From Asterias amurensis (Eukaryota > Echinodermata > Asteroidea > Forcipulatida > Asteriidae): a DNA stretch of 64,000 bases. Below are positions 33,810 through 46,400 of the stretch, one piece after another (the first letter of the stretch is position 1; every line of letters starts with the position of its first letter). Both the position numbers and the translations under genes were made by a program. The notes beneath the pieces were generated by a model, which saw only the letters and a list, made by a program, of their open reading frames with translations, did not search any database and was not told where the DNA came from. The DNA is taken from NCBI RefSeq assembly GCF_032118995.1, contig NC_092649.1:20087832-20151831 (forward strand). The letters run 5' to 3'.

Positions 33810-36000
33810 CATACAAGAAATATTAATAAGGACCAATACAACACTCAATAGTTACACACTGCGCTGTTTAATAATAAAGCTCGTTGATTTTGACAGTATC
33901 ACAATAAATACAGTGAGTGCTTGTTCTATGTTACAAGTTATTATCTAAAAAAATTAATGAAATGCGTTATACATTTTTCACACGTTGTTCTAACATTAAT
34001 TGAACAACGATTGGATCGATATAATGATAATACTAAATATTGTGGATAAAGGGTGGAATGTACGAACTATTATGCCACTATTTGTAGGTTAATTCATTGT
34101 ATAAACGTGTTATATTTTTATTTCAGTAAATATTTCAAAACAGAGTACACTCTAACAAAAATATATAAGTCGAGGGGAGTTGTGACCATCAGACTTGGAA
34201 AAAAAATCTTCATTTAAATTGGCCCAAATTTTTAAATGAAATTCAAGATTTTAATATTTTCTGTGAAACATCAGTCACAGCCCAAGTGTCAAAGTTGTGT
34301 ATACGCTACACCCCCCCCCCCCCCCGTCAAGTTACACATTGGTATTATTTAAATGAGCCTATCTGGATCAATGTTGTTGAATGTATTTGGTTTGTCCACA
34401 TCAATTTTTTTTCCAGTAGAAGATTATTTTCAAAACTACATGGCAGAATAAATTTTGTAGGTCGACATGGGATAAGTTTACAAAATGTAAATATCACTAT
34501 AAATAACTTTGCTTAAATATACAAATTACCATCCACGGATATAAAATAACACATTAATTATTTATCAGGCTTGGCAAAGAGGTCATGCTAATATATGCAA
34601 GAGAAATTTCAGAAAATTTTTGTGCTATAGCCTGTATCTATCCTCCTGCAAAAAGTTACAATTTAAAGTAACATGGATTTTACTAGAAATTATAGCCAAG
34701 ACATTTTACTACGAAAGCTCAATAGTGCAATTGCTAAGTGTACTTTCAAAAGCGGCTAGTTTCAAAAAACAAGTTTTTTATTTTCGATAGCACTTGTTTT
34801 TATTTTCAAGAGAAGTTATTTGTATTTTCACTGAAGAGCAGTTTTTTTCTGTCTCCAATAGCAGTTTTTTGGAAAGCAGTTAATTTTATTTTAAAAAGTA
34901 GTCATTGATCTCGAAAAGAAAATAACTGCTCTCGAAAACTGTTTGAAAAATAAATAAAACGGCAATGGCACTAAGCTACAAAGCTTCAGGAATTTATTGC
35001 CTGAGCAAGTTGTTTTGTTTAAGCCATGTCTATAATAAGCCTATCATACCCAAACGGTTGACTAGCAGACCAAAATTAGCTTTACATTATACATTTTGCA
35101 AAATACACAAACCTTCCATCTTCCAGTCAATGAATGGGAGACTTTGAAACGCTAGGTGGCAGTAGACTCACCAGGTCATTTCCAACTGTTTACGTAGTTC
35201 TGAGTATGCGCACATTACTAAGACCAATGGTTCTACCTACCAAGTATGTTGATACCTAGCATCCTTAAAGTCCCCAATTGAAAAGTATTAAAAGAAACGT
35301 CATTGAGGTGTCTCCAAATCTGTTTCAGAATTCATCTCACTTTGTATGATCATGGAGGATCTTATTCCTCCATGGTACACTGATGACTCACAATCTGAAG
35401 AAGAAAACACCCCTTTGAGAAAGTACCTCAATCAAAAGTATACAATACATTATTTCAACGAATGTTTCCATTTTTACAAACCTCACCTTCTCACACAGCT
35501 CGGTGAAAACAACTTACAATTTTTCGCTCACGTAATAATATAGCAGTTGCTCAAAGGAAACCGACGCTCGTTGTAACGATACAAATTGACGCTTGCAAAC
35601 CATGCTTGACGTAACTTATGACGTACAATGTACGTACGCTCTTCAAACCAACACTTACAATGTACGTCTATACAGCTCCCCTCGTAGCCTACACTAGATT
35701 AAGCAGAAACATGCACTGATGATACCATTAAATACCACACACACACAATAAGAAAGGCATTTAGTGGCCATCGTTTTACACCCACGAATGCAATGGTTGT
35801 TCAGTGTCGAAAGTTCATCTCTCGCAGGCAGTTGAAGCGCACACAACCGGCGTCTTTTTAAAAACCCATAAAGTGAGCGATGGTTAACACTAAGTTATGG
35901 CACATTAATATTTATTGCACGGTGTTCTCCAAAGTGCAATATCCTAGGGGAGTCGCAGTCATTGATATCCTACACTGGGTAGTTTCACTTAATTTGAGGG
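33810..36000. other. Intergenic stretch
   Basis: A run of 17 C at about 34310-34325 and the weak minisatellite at 34.74 kb. An acidic 65-codon frame at 35346-35543 (EDLIPPWYTDDSQSEEE) is unassigned. Confidence 0.4.
34740..34945 (+). repeat. Degenerate AGCAGTTATTTTTATTTTC-type minisatellite
   Basis: About six loosely related units of roughly 30 bp (for example AAGCGGCTAGTTTC, AGCACTTGTTTTTATTTTC, AGAAGTTATTTGTATTTTC, AGCAGTTTTTT). Weak, old array. Confidence 0.5.
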
Positions 36001-36039
36001 GGATCAGGTCCCTATGGTGGCCCTGAAGGGACACAGCCA

Positions 36040-36260
36040 GTCGCGAATATTTTCGCGACGTCGCGAATATTTTCACGACTAGTCGCGAATATTTTCGCGA
36101 CGTCGTATATTTATTCACGACAAGTCGCGAATATTTTCGCGACGTCGCGAATATTTTCACGACTAGTCGCGAATATTTTCACGACTAGTTGCGAATATTT
36201 TTTACGACGTCGTGAATAATTCTGCGACTAGTCGTGAATAAATTCGCGACTAGTCGTAAA
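36040..36260. repeat. Left satellite array of the 36-kb transposon
   Basis: Units alternate GACTAGTCGCGAATATTTTC and GACGTCGCGAATATTTTC, each near-palindromic, period about 20 bp. The proximal units are GC-intact and the inner ones more varied. Confidence 0.8.
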
Positions 36261-36964
36261 TATTATTTCAGTAGCTTGAGTGTGTAATTTTTACACGGCA
36301 CGCGTAGAGAGCCAAACTATGAAGATTGTAGCCACTCAGCTATGTGTATGGGGCCCATGTTTTATCCAGTAGAATTGTTATCGAAGTTCGAAAAAACAGT
36401 GTCTGATTTTCATCAATATTTCGGGGGTTTTCAAGGTTGAATTACTCCGAACCCAAATAATTCTGAATGCCAAAGGATTAATCTTTCAGTTAAACTTGGT
36501 GGGGATTACATGATGCGTTGCACCCTGCCGTGACGGAACGAACTCGCGTTTCAAGTTGGGAATAACAACGCAAATTGCTCTAACGTTTCAGGTAAAATTT
36601 GTCAAATTTATTTGCTGAAATTGTCAACACATTATAATTAAACTTATCATTGGGTTGTTTGTAAAATTTACCTCGGGTGACATATAACGTTATGTTTTAT
36701 CTGAAGAGTGAAAGTGCCAACGTTTATTGCCTAGCATAGGATAGCCTACTCCTACTAAAGTACTAGTAAAACTATAACGTCAGGCCTCGTAGGCCTACCG
36801 TAAGGGCCATACGTCAACATTAGTTTTGTTTAAATAACCCACCATCGATTTGCAAGAGTCGGAACTCTCCTCCGGATCCATCATCGTACGGGACAGCTTT
36901 CAGCTTAGTCTTACTAAGCCGTCAACGTGAATACAGTAATTACACACTCAAGCTACTGAAAAAA

Positions 36965-37190
36965 TATTCGCGACTAGTCGCAGAAATATTCACGACGTCA
37001 TGAAAATGTTCGCGACTAGTCGTGAAAAAATTCGCGACTTGTCGTGAAAAAATTCGCGACTAGTCGTGAAAAAGTTCGCTACTTGTCGTGAATAAATTCA
37101 CGACGTCGCAAAAATATTCACGACGTTGTAAAAATATTCGCGACTTGTCGTGAATAAATTCACGACGTCGCAAAAATATTCATGACTGGC
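36965..37190. repeat. Right satellite array of the 36-kb transposon
   Basis: The mirror of 36040-36260: units such as GACTTGTCGTGAAAAAATTC and GACGTCGCAAAAATATTC. Individual units differ from the left arm although the flanking TIR parts match well. Confidence 0.8.
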
Positions 37191-37587
37191 TGTGTCCCGT
37201 CAGGGCCACCATAGGTCCCAGAGTTATGTAGTTTTCGAGGGGTAAAAGTATTTGCATTCATGTATACTTGTTCAGATATAAAGACCTATACCCAGATCTA
37301 ATCCTCTGGTATAATGGATCCACCTGGGGTTTTTTGGTAGCAAGCTTTCATTGTCTTGCTGACAACCTGTGGGTTTGGAGATTCCCAACACCCATCCCAA
37401 AGCCATTTGCACCTTTAGGTGTACTAAGGGAGCCAGAGTGCACTCCTGCATTATTTTGAGAGTAATCCTTGTGGTTGCTCCCGCACTTTATGAGTTGTTT
37501 AGCATTGTACTGAGTCGACTGCTCACAATCAAACAAGAAGATATAAACTCAAAGATTTCGCAAGTTTGCGATGCAGACGTCATCCTT

Positions 37588-38487
37588 CTACACATGCGTA
37601 GGAGGTTGGACAAAGTTGGCCGATGGGGTCTGGTAACCATCATGGCGTCTTTTCTTCCTTCGACGATAACAGAAGCATCCGATTGAGAAAATAGTAAAGG
37701 GAATGAAGACAAAGCCAAGTCCCGCCAACAGGAGTACTGTGCTCTTAGGGCCTCCTACCATGGCCAGAAACAGTCCTGAACGGGAATAAGAGAAAATACA
37801 AAATGATTACATGGACATTATGTACTTTTTATCTCAACTTGCTTCATCGATGTGAAAACCCTTAAACGAGGGACTTGCTTGGTTGCACCCCACCCCCACC
37901 CCCACTGCTACCACGTGGTACGTTGGCCGCAAATGCTTCTTCCAGGGTTTTTCCATAAGGAGGGTTTTTGATTTGTCAACGGTCTTGGTGTCTTTGCTAT
38001 TGCCTGTGTTAATTGAACCTTATTTGTTTGCCCACTTTCAATGAATTTTATAATCCTTGTTTTATCTCTGTTGACAATTGACATGGGCAAAGAGGATGCT
38101 GGCATAATTTTGTCCTGCCCCCCCCCCCCCCTCAACCAAACCACTGATCCCTGTTAGTTGACACCCCCTCTATGGAACGTGTGATATGGTACAACTTATA
38201 AGGATATCGTGACATTATGAGCTGACTATAGTGATGGTTTGGTTAAGACAATGGAAATATTAAAATGTCAGCATGAATTGTGTTTTCTACAATAGTCCCC
38301 TGGATGGGGTGCAGTTTGTCTTGTTTTTTGTTTTGTTTTCAGTATTAATAAATTAAAGAATTGACGAATTGTAAACAAAGTATTTCCATTTGTTCACCTG
38401 CAGGTAGAATAAGGATGAAATAGATGCAAGCCACAACGCCAAGAGCCAGACCAGGCCCACAGCACAGACCCCAGCAGCACTTCGACC
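37588..38487 (-). CDS. Small membrane protein, last two exons (5' part not found)
   Basis: Exon 38487-38398 (acceptor TTTTCTGCAG, donor GTGAAC, phase 1-1) and exon 37775-37588 (acceptor TTCCCGTTCAG, stop TAG) join in frame to 91 residues. The first encodes SKCCWGLCCGPGLALG then VVACIYFILILP; the second adds LFLAMVGGP, STVLLLAGLGFVFIPFTIF, then CFCYRRRKKRRHDGYQT and ends PTHV. Two hydrophobic stretches, a CC-rich stretch that may be palmitoylated, a strongly basic tail start and a class I PDZ-type C-terminus (T-H-V) are visible. I do not recognise the family. The signal peptide and any ectodomain must lie in exons above 38.5 kb; I checked minus-strand donor-like sites up to 54 kb and found none that connects. 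Confidence 0.6.
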
Positions 38488-38699
38488 CTGCAGAAAAGAA
38501 AAACAGGCAAGTTGAATCAGAATATTATTATTTTACTTTGTGTCAAATAATGAACATACAAAGTTTATGACGGGAGATGGTTTGACATCAACATTTTGAA
38601 AAATAATGGAACATGATTGCTTAACTGAGATCAGACTCTAAAACTTCCGGGTGACATGGGTCATGACCTATGACCTTTCCATGGGTCAGTGGCGTGTTG

Positions 38700-38835
38700 G
38701 CGTGTCGTGGCCGAGTGGTCTAGTTCACCGGACTCACAGGTGTTGTCAGCAGTTGGATGTCGTGTCGAATCCCGGTCACGACACTTGTGCCTTGAGACAC
38801 TTATAAATATTTGCTTCACAAAACAATTTGGAATT
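38700..38835 (+). mobile_element. tRNA-derived SINE head
   Basis: A box GTGGCCGAGTGGTCTAG and B box TGTCGAATCCCGG (one change from GGTTCGAATCC) with GTCGTG / CACGAC closing the stem, then a non-tRNA body (CTTGTGCCTTGAGACAC). Leu/Ser-tRNA-like head; the B-box change and body argue against a working tRNA gene. Confidence 0.5.
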
Positions 38836-39436
38836 AATTAGTAGTGGATTCTGCTCTATACCAGCTCCGAGTCGATGATACCCACACCTACATCTTTGTT
38901 GGTGACAGTTGATGTGGGTCCAAAGATAAGTGTAACCCTCGCCTTCATACGTGACCTCACTCAGACATTACCTTTTTTTAATGGGGGTGGGGGGGGGGGT
39001 GAGCTCTTTAATTATTTATTATATATTTATTTATTTACTATACTTATTAATCACATGTTCAACTTGTACATTTTCGTACTTGAGTATATGCATACACACA
39101 GTGTACGGCACGGTACTGTATTTTCTTAGGAAATCCGTGCACAGTATTTTTCAAACAAGAATGTATTTTCAATGTGATATCGACAGGAAGAATTTGAAAC
39201 ACAAGCCACTGATTAAGTGTCACAACTAAAATCATGTAGACGAAAACCGAATATACTGAAATACAAAACCATAAACAGTACTTGAGTATACTTGTCACGT
39301 TCCAAATTGCCACTCGATGCTAATAATAATTCACGATTGACCGTGTTGATTATTTCCTCAAAAATAGCCAACCTCAAAGGCGTGCGCATTATGCAAATAA
39401 TTGTGTAAGTTGTTAAATTTGGCACACTCGCCTCAA

Positions 39437-40320
39437 AGAACCTTGATTTCTGAATACGTAAATACAGCATTGATGATGACCTAGCAATCTGCATACTGTG
39501 TTTTAATTCAATGTGTGGTGTCTTCATGTGTGTGTGAAGCTGTGGCTGGTAGCCTCGTACTGTCTTTGAATCAAGATAAAGTAGAACCTTGATTTCTGAG
39601 AACGTAAATACAGCATTGATGATGACCTAGCAATCTGCATACTGTGTTTTAATTCAATGTGTGTGGTGTCTTCATGTGTGTGTGAAGCTGTGGCTGGTAG
39701 CCTCGTACTGTCTTTGAATCAAGATAAAGTAGAACCTTGATTTCTGAGAACGTAAATACAGCATCGATGATGACCTAGCAATCTGCATACTGTGTTTTAA
39801 TTCAATGTGTGTGGTGTCTTCATGTGTGTGTGAAGCTGTGGCTGGTAGCCTCGTACTGTCTTTGAATCAAGATAAAGTAGAACCTTGATTTCTGAGTACG
39901 TAAATACAGCATTGATGATGACCTAGCAATCTGCATACTGTGTTTTAATTCAATGTGTGTGGTGTCTTCATGTGTGTGTGAAGCTGTGGCTGGTAGCCTC
40001 GTACTGTCTTTGAATCAAGATAAAGTAGAACCTTGATTTCTGAGTACGTAAATACAGCATTGATGATGACCTAGCAATCTGCATACTGTGTTTTAATTCA
40101 ATGTGTGTGGTGTCTTCATGTGTGTGTGAAGCTGTGGCTGGTAGCCTCGTACTGTCTTTGAATCAAGATAAAGTAGAACCTAGATTTCTGAGTACGTAAA
40201 TACAGCAATGATGATGACCTAGCAATCTGCATACTGTGTTTTAATTCAATGTGTGGTGTCTTCACGTGTGTGTGAAGCTGTGGCTGGTAGCCTCGTACTG
40301 TCTTTGAATCAAGATAAAGT
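39437..40320 (+). repeat. Six-copy 148-bp tandem repeat
   Basis: Units start AGAACCTTGATTTCTGAG at 39437, 39583, 39731, 39879, 40027 and 40175, spacing 146-148 bp. They are nearly identical; differences are single bases and GT dinucleotide changes in GTGTGTGGTGTC. High similarity suggests recent expansion. No continuous reading frame runs through the array. Confidence 0.92.
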
Positions 40321-40524
40321 ACGGTAATGTCACTTGGGTACGAACATTCCTAATGCAAGTCAAACCTACACTGCTTTATGGGTTTTACCAGTGCATTATA
40401 AAGGCCCCAAGAATTAAGTGCCTTTTGAGTTCTACTCGGAGAAATCGATGTCACGTCAGTGCGAATCAAATCCGTTACGTCGCGCATTTGCAGCAGATGT
40501 CTTACGGACATTTGGGTAGGCCTG

Positions 40525-40965
40525 CGACAAGCTGGACGCTGTTCGCTGGCCGAGCTTGATTTTGTAGCATTACATGCAAATTTTCACAAACCACACAAAC
40601 AAAAACATCATTGTTTTAGATGACATTAAAGTGAGTTTAATATTGGATATTGGACATTCACATGTTTGTACATGAGTGAGCATCACTTCGCTCGTCCAGC
40701 GACAAGAGACGCTGTTCGCTGGCCTGGGTTGATTCTATAGCATTACATGCAAATTTTCACAAACCACACAAACAAAAACATCATTGTTTTAGATGACAGT
40801 AAAGTGAGTTTAATATTAGATATTGGACATTCACATGTTTGTACATGAGTGAGCATAACTTCGCTCGTCCAGCGACAAGAGACGCTGTTCGCAGGCCGAG
40901 CTTGATTATGTAGCATGTAATTACACAAACCACAAATTTTTTAGATGACAGTTAAAGTTACGTTG
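40525..40965 (+). repeat. 2.4-copy tandem repeat of about 175 bp
   Basis: Units begin GACAAG(CTG)GACGCTGTTCGC at 40525, 40701 and 40874. Each contains GTAGCATTACATGCAAATTT and GATATTGGACATTCACATG. The third is shortened. Different in sequence from the 148-bp array 200 bp away. Confidence 0.88.
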
Positions 40966-41412
40966 ACATTGAATTTTGGACAGCGAATACCAATTGTTGC
41001 TTTTTCAATATTGTATATTGGACATTCCCAAAGGTGTTTCACAACAGTGAATGTCTACCTTGTATAGATTGATTTTGGATATTGTTTAAGACGCTTTTTC
41101 TGCGTCGTGACTGTGGTAATAATTAATTTCAGTTTTACTTCTTGAGAAGTCGTCAAATTGAAAAATCCGAATGGATCGGCTGTCAGCTCCGGTGACACTG
41201 ATTGGTCGAAATGGCTGACTCATGACAAAGATTCTGTATCTGCTGTCAGGCTACGTTCGCTCTGATTGGTCGAAATGGCTGACTCATACGAGTATCTGAT
41301 TAGCCAATGCCCAACGGACATAGCACAACGAATGCAGGAATTGCTCTTTTGTACGCATGGCAACTCGTTAAAAGACCTTCTTGTTAGATAAGGCAATCGA
41401 TAGAGACCATGG

Positions 41413-41640
41413 TGTCAGTATATAGCTGAACCATGGGTATTGCATTTCCTAATGTGGCAGAAATGTTCTAAATTCGATACCCACTGGCCCGCATGGGTCA
41501 CAACAATATAACAGAAAAGTGTAATGTTTTGTCATTATGGTGATAGTATATATTGCTGAACCATGCGATACTGTTAATCTCATGTGGCAGAAATGGTCCA
41601 TAAATCTGATACCCACGGCCTGCATTGATCACAACATTAT
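41413..41640 (+). repeat. Diverged tandem duplication, about 128 bp
   Basis: CAGTATATAGCTGAACCATG...AATGTGGCAGAAATG...GATACCCAC recurs from 41546 with changes. Just before it, CTGATTGGTCGAAATGGCTG occurs twice (41200 and 41260). Function not evident. Confidence 0.6.
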
Positions 41641-42793
41641 CATTATGCTCAGAAAGTGTATATACCAATGTTAGGAACAGTTGCTGCTGTATTTTGTTGA
41701 GACCGAGCACTACCGCGTCAGTACGACACTCATGTCTTTTTAGAAGTTTGAATTTGGCCAAGGGTGTCGTTCTCTTTCAACTCTGGGAGTTGCCTGCAAT
41801 TTGTGCATTTGTGAACCAAAATGTATATGGGGCAAAATAAAGTAACCAACTTGTTTTGTTTTTTCTCCATCATTGCTATTGTTTTCAAAGATTGCCCATC
41901 AGGCAAGTTGCAGAGTCAGTATATATGCCTGTATATTTATAACTGCATCAGTCTGAAATTTCTATTACCTGCCACAAGCAGAAATTATGCCCAAAGAGTA
42001 TGAGGAAAAAACACTTTAGAAAGTACAGTATGTAAACAACATTAAATTAGAAATGCTTCGGGAAAAAGAAAAAAAAGGTTACTGTGCGCACAGCCATCCA
42101 TTAAAAACCGTTACGAAAAAGTGTAAAATGTTACTGTCAAACAAATAATGAACATTGGGTCTTAAAAGTTTCAGTGACTAGGCTGTCATGCTAAAACGAA
42201 GAATGTTTATAATTTTTGAGCAAAAATGCAAGAGCAATATTGTACCAGGCAGTTGAGCAGAACAAATAAGAAATGATTGACGACCATCTGAGCGGAAACA
42301 GTAGGACCAATAGAGCAGAACTGCACAAAATCAATTAGTGTTGAAATTGAGCATGAAACGCAGACTAATAATAAAGAGGCAACATTGACAGGAGAAAAAA
42401 ACTAGACATTGAAGACTGGCGCTGAAATATTAATATTTTATAAATAAAGTCAACTCAGACAGCTGCTGTCAAATCCATAATTAGATGCTTTTAAAGGTAT
42501 GAGTTTTGGAGACACAATTATAAAAAGATATAAGTCACATGTGAAAGTTTTTCTGCTTGCTGGGAAACCAAGCAAAATGTGATACAACGTTACCGCATCT
42601 TTGACCGCCGCATACGCGAATTAACAACAACCATCAGAAATCAGAATTAAAGTTTTTGGGTTAAACAAAATATTATACATTATACATTACTTCGAAGGGG
42701 ATCGTTTCTCAAAATAATTTGCGCCACAAACAGTTATTAGCTATTTGTCTGCCATAAATTTATTAGTAGTTACCAATCTCTGATCTTATAACT

Positions 42794-43151
42794 TTAAAGG
42801 TCTAGACACCGTTAGTAATTACTTAAACATTTTTTTTGCATAAAAACTTACTTATATAGCAACGAGCAATGGAGAAACTGCTCCCTCTGAATTAATAGTT
42901 TGTTAATTGTTTGAGAAAGAAGAAGTTTCTCAGCACTCAAATAATAAAAGACTTCAGCTAAAGCCGTTTTATTATTCATCTGAAAGCACACAAAGTAATG
43001 CAACAAAGGTGTTTTTTCTTGCACTATCCTCTTGCAACTTTGATGACCAATTGAGCCCAAATTTCCACAGATTTGTCGTTTAATGCTGAGATACACCTAG
43101 TGGGAATACATGATGTCTTTGACAGTTACCAAACGTGTCCATTGCTTTTAG
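42794..43151 (-). mobile_element. TTAA MITE (GGCAGTGGACAC family), diverged
   Basis: It starts TTAAAGGTCTAGACACCGTT and ends ACCAAACGTGTCCATTGC. The right TTAA is degraded (TTTTAGA). Marker GGTGTTTTTTCTTGCAC present. Confidence 0.65.
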
Positions 43152-43159
43152 ATAATATC

Positions 43160-45190
43160 CCACTAATGTATCGCATAAACAATTAATACAAACAATTTAT
43201 GTTGATGTGCACTTAAGTTTTTCTTCAGAGTCAATGTATTTTTTATACCATCTGATCATATCCAGTTTTCGATTGATTTCATACGATCCTAAATCAAACA
43301 TTTATTGCTCCGCTGAGCAGTAACATTGCACCATATGGTGCCCTTTGTAATGATTAACGAGTCGTGGACATAGAGTAGTTAACGCATTCGTGTCAAGACT
43401 GACGATCACTGTTTTAAGTTTCAGCAGCAGGTTATTAAATTATTTATTCACAAGCCAGAGAGCCATTGGCACACTAAATTCAAATCAGATTGTATATGTA
43501 TTTTAATGAACAACCTTTCCTCAATTCCATGAAGGAAATGCAATCAAAAAACAAAATGGCGCACGTGGTAAAAAAGCAATAAGATTTACCGGTTGTCGGT
43601 GTTACCACAGTGATTTGTAGTTAACCATCACATTATGCATGACAGTTAAAGAGAAAGCATGTCTTTGTTTTTCGGAAACCTTCGATTGTTTTAATCCTTA
43701 TAAATAATAAAACCAACATAATGAAATTTCATCTCAAAAGGTGGCCGCGTTTTTGAGACATCGCCGGAAATATTCCATATACACAATCCGAGAAACGTTA
43801 CTGGCAGTAACGCTTCTTAGATTCAAATTGTGGCCATACAAACCGATATCATAATTTCTGCATAACAACATTAGTGCGAATTGAAAGTGTGCTAAAAATG
43901 CTTTATACTATCGAAACTGATAGGCCTGACCAAAAGCTGTCATTGCCATTAATTTTAAGGTTGATTACTAAACGTATACACATTGCCTTTAAGATTGCTT
44001 CACACATCAATCTTAGCTCTTTGTGAAATCGTCCCCAGGCAAATCCATGTACAAAAAATATCTCCCCATCGCACATATAAAGTGTCATCCATACGCCGCT
44101 TTCAATAGGTCTTTACTGTCAGATAATCTTCATCTGCGCCCCTCCGACATTGACATTTTTTACGTAGATTCAACAATAAGACAAAATTATTCATCCTTGT
44201 GAATGGCTTGAAGAGTTTTGTTACAGCCCTATAAATGATGCAGTTGTGAATGTTAGCATAAAAAGATTGAACATTATCAACGACAAGGAGTATGAGTGTG
44301 AAATGTATATACTAGGTTGGTCGCAGACAATGTCCAAGTGTTATAAACTATAATGGAATAACTCAAAGTGGATGTTTGGGCGTGAGTCAAAGAAACTACA
44401 GTGAACAACCATGTACAATTAACATAAACCCATTTACCTTAATTTTTTTTTTTTTTTAGAAACCAACTTTTTATATATTTTTTTTTCACGAAAATGGCTT
44501 CATTTCAGAGGAAAATATTTCACAGGGAAAAACGGTTCTAGTGTGATATTCATAATCGGTAATTAAGCTTTCACTTTCATAATAAAACAAAACAATTATA
44601 TTTTTCTCTTTGCCAATCATGTTTATACCTTTAAGGTTCTGTGAGTGAAAGTATGCCAAATTATCCATGGCACGGCCTATATGTTAATTACCAAACTTCA
44701 ATTAAAGTTCACTTGCGTGTTGACAATCAGTAAGAGACCAGTATTTCATTGAAAACAATGATGGTTGCACATTATTGATTTCAAATACACAGCCCTTTTT
44801 ATTTGTGTATACACAGATGTTAATTAATTTTCACTGGAAAACGCCGTCGGCCACTTCAACCTGTTCATATGCTTTATTAATGAATTGAGTCTGTTATCAC
44901 AATAATTCAATTTTATTATTTCAATTAGGAGGCTTGCGTCTATCATGATGTTAGAGACATTGCCACAGTTCAATCCTTGTAAGTAAACAAGCCTTAAAAC
45001 AAAACCTGCATCTAATTCGGTTATATAAACAAACCCTGTAAATGATTGTCTTAGATTTTGTCCCAAATGGATTGCGAATAAGTTCTTCAGGGACCGAGAC
45101 ATAACAACTCGGCATTCAACTAATATTAAATACACGACTGTGTTTATCTAGAGCGAGGCAGGCATTTTATTTACATCAATTCTTCTTCCT
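43160..45190. other. Gene-free stretch
   Basis: Only the old repeat at 43.76-44.05 kb and T-rich tracts near 44450 are visible. The 103-codon minus frame at 44824-45135 shows no motif I know. Confidence 0.4.
43760..44050 (+). repeat. Second copy of the CCATTAATTTTAAGGTTGATTA repeat
   Basis: It shares the motif series with 235-500. Its right end runs into CTCTTTGTGAAATCGTCCCC, which resembles the end of the AGGACTAGTC palindromic family. No coding content seen. Confidence 0.4.
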
Positions 45191-45194
45191 CGTT

Positions 45195-45755
45195 CCTTTC
45201 TATAGGGGTGGGGCTCTTCCAATCACAATAGTTCCTTTTTATGGGTGGGGATAGTCCTATTTTAAGGATGGGGCTCTGCCATTCAAAATAGTTCCTTTTT
45301 ATGGGTGGGCTTTAAGTTCCTTTAATGGGTGTGGCTATTAGGTCTTTTTATGGGTGGGGCTTTTTCATTCAAAATAGTTCCTTTTTATGGGCTCTAAGTT
45401 CCTTTTTATGGGTGTGGCTCTTAGTTTTTTTTATGGGTGGGACTCTTCCATTCACTTAGTAGTTCCTTTTAAGGGTGGGGCTCTTCCATTCATAATTCCT
45501 TTTATAGGGGTGGGGCTTTTTGTCCCCTTTTAGGGTAGGGCTCTTCCATAGTACCTTTTTAGGGGTGGGGCTCTTCCTCATTCACGATAGTTCCTTTTAT
45601 AGGGGTGGGATCTAAACTCCTGTTTGGGGTGGGGCTCTTCCATTCACGATAGTTCCTTTTTATGGGTGGGGCTCTTCCATTCACATAAATTCCAGTTTAG
45701 GGGTGGGCTTTCCATTTAAAAAAAAACCTTCAAAGGGGGTGGGGACTCTCCATTC
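45195..45755 (+). repeat. Degenerate minisatellite, about 45-bp unit
   Basis: Units read GGGTGGGGCTCTTCCATTCA, then CAATAGTTCCTTTTTAT, repeated a dozen times with deletions. Purine/pyrimidine skewed (G-rich on +). Confidence 0.8.
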
Positions 45756-46309
45756 ACAAGTAAAACCGTTTGGTATTTTAGTTCGCTGCCACTGTCTAAT
45801 AACTTCAGTTCAAAAGAACTTGTGTTACAGTTGATTTTGTTTCCTTGACGAAAGTCGGAATTGGCAAATGATCTACAAGCTTAATCCAAGCAAGGGATAC
45901 AACAAAGATTTCTATCCGAGCAGATGCATCGAAATGAATGAACGTTTGGCACAGTTTTCAATTATCGAAAGTGGTTTGGTCTAAGAGTAATAAAAAAAAT
46001 CCCCTCTTTTGTCTGCTTGGTTTCTGTATACGATTTACCCGGAGACAAGTCTCAAATTGGAACCGGTTAACTGTCTCCATCGCCGGAAACTTGAATTTCT
46101 TAGTGAAAGCGTCAGGTCTCCTCCAATTAAAACCAAAGCAAATTGTTAAATTCGTAAATGTTCAGTTGGATTAAAGGAGCAAGGATACTGAATTAAGGTA
46201 TGAACCTATTTCAAAGCGACGTGAACGATAATAAAACACGTCCATACGTCTCAATTTAGAAGTTGAATTAACAACATGATCTTTAGAGATTTAAACTTAC
46301 AACTCACTT

Positions 46310-46400
46310 TTTAAGGCACTGATCACCTTTGGTAATTGTCAAAGACCAGTTTTTTCACTTGGGGTATTCCAACATAATATACATAAACTATGCATAACTC
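46310..46400 (+). mobile_element. TTAA MITE fragment (left end only)
   Basis: TTAAGGCACTGATCACCTTT, GGTAATTGTCAAAGACCAG, then divergence after about 90 bp. Confidence 0.55.

Larger units (their letters stand above)
36013..37213. mobile_element. DNA transposon with satellite-built long inverted repeats
   Basis: The ends are TATGGTGGCCCTGA and its inverse, flanked by GGTCCC at 36007-36012 and 37214-37219. Each arm is about 275-280 bp: GGGACACAGCCAGTC, then about 11 or more units like TCGCGAATATTTTCGCGACG, then CAGTAGCTTGAGTGTGTAAT. The 650-bp middle is AT-rich with no recognised protein. A 4-bp GTCC duplication with CTATGG ends is an alternative reading. Superfamily unknown. Confidence 0.75.

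Noticed and set aside
35346-35543. Acidic 65-codon plus frame
   Set aside because: No splice sites, homologue or codon bias I can point to; kept only as a note.
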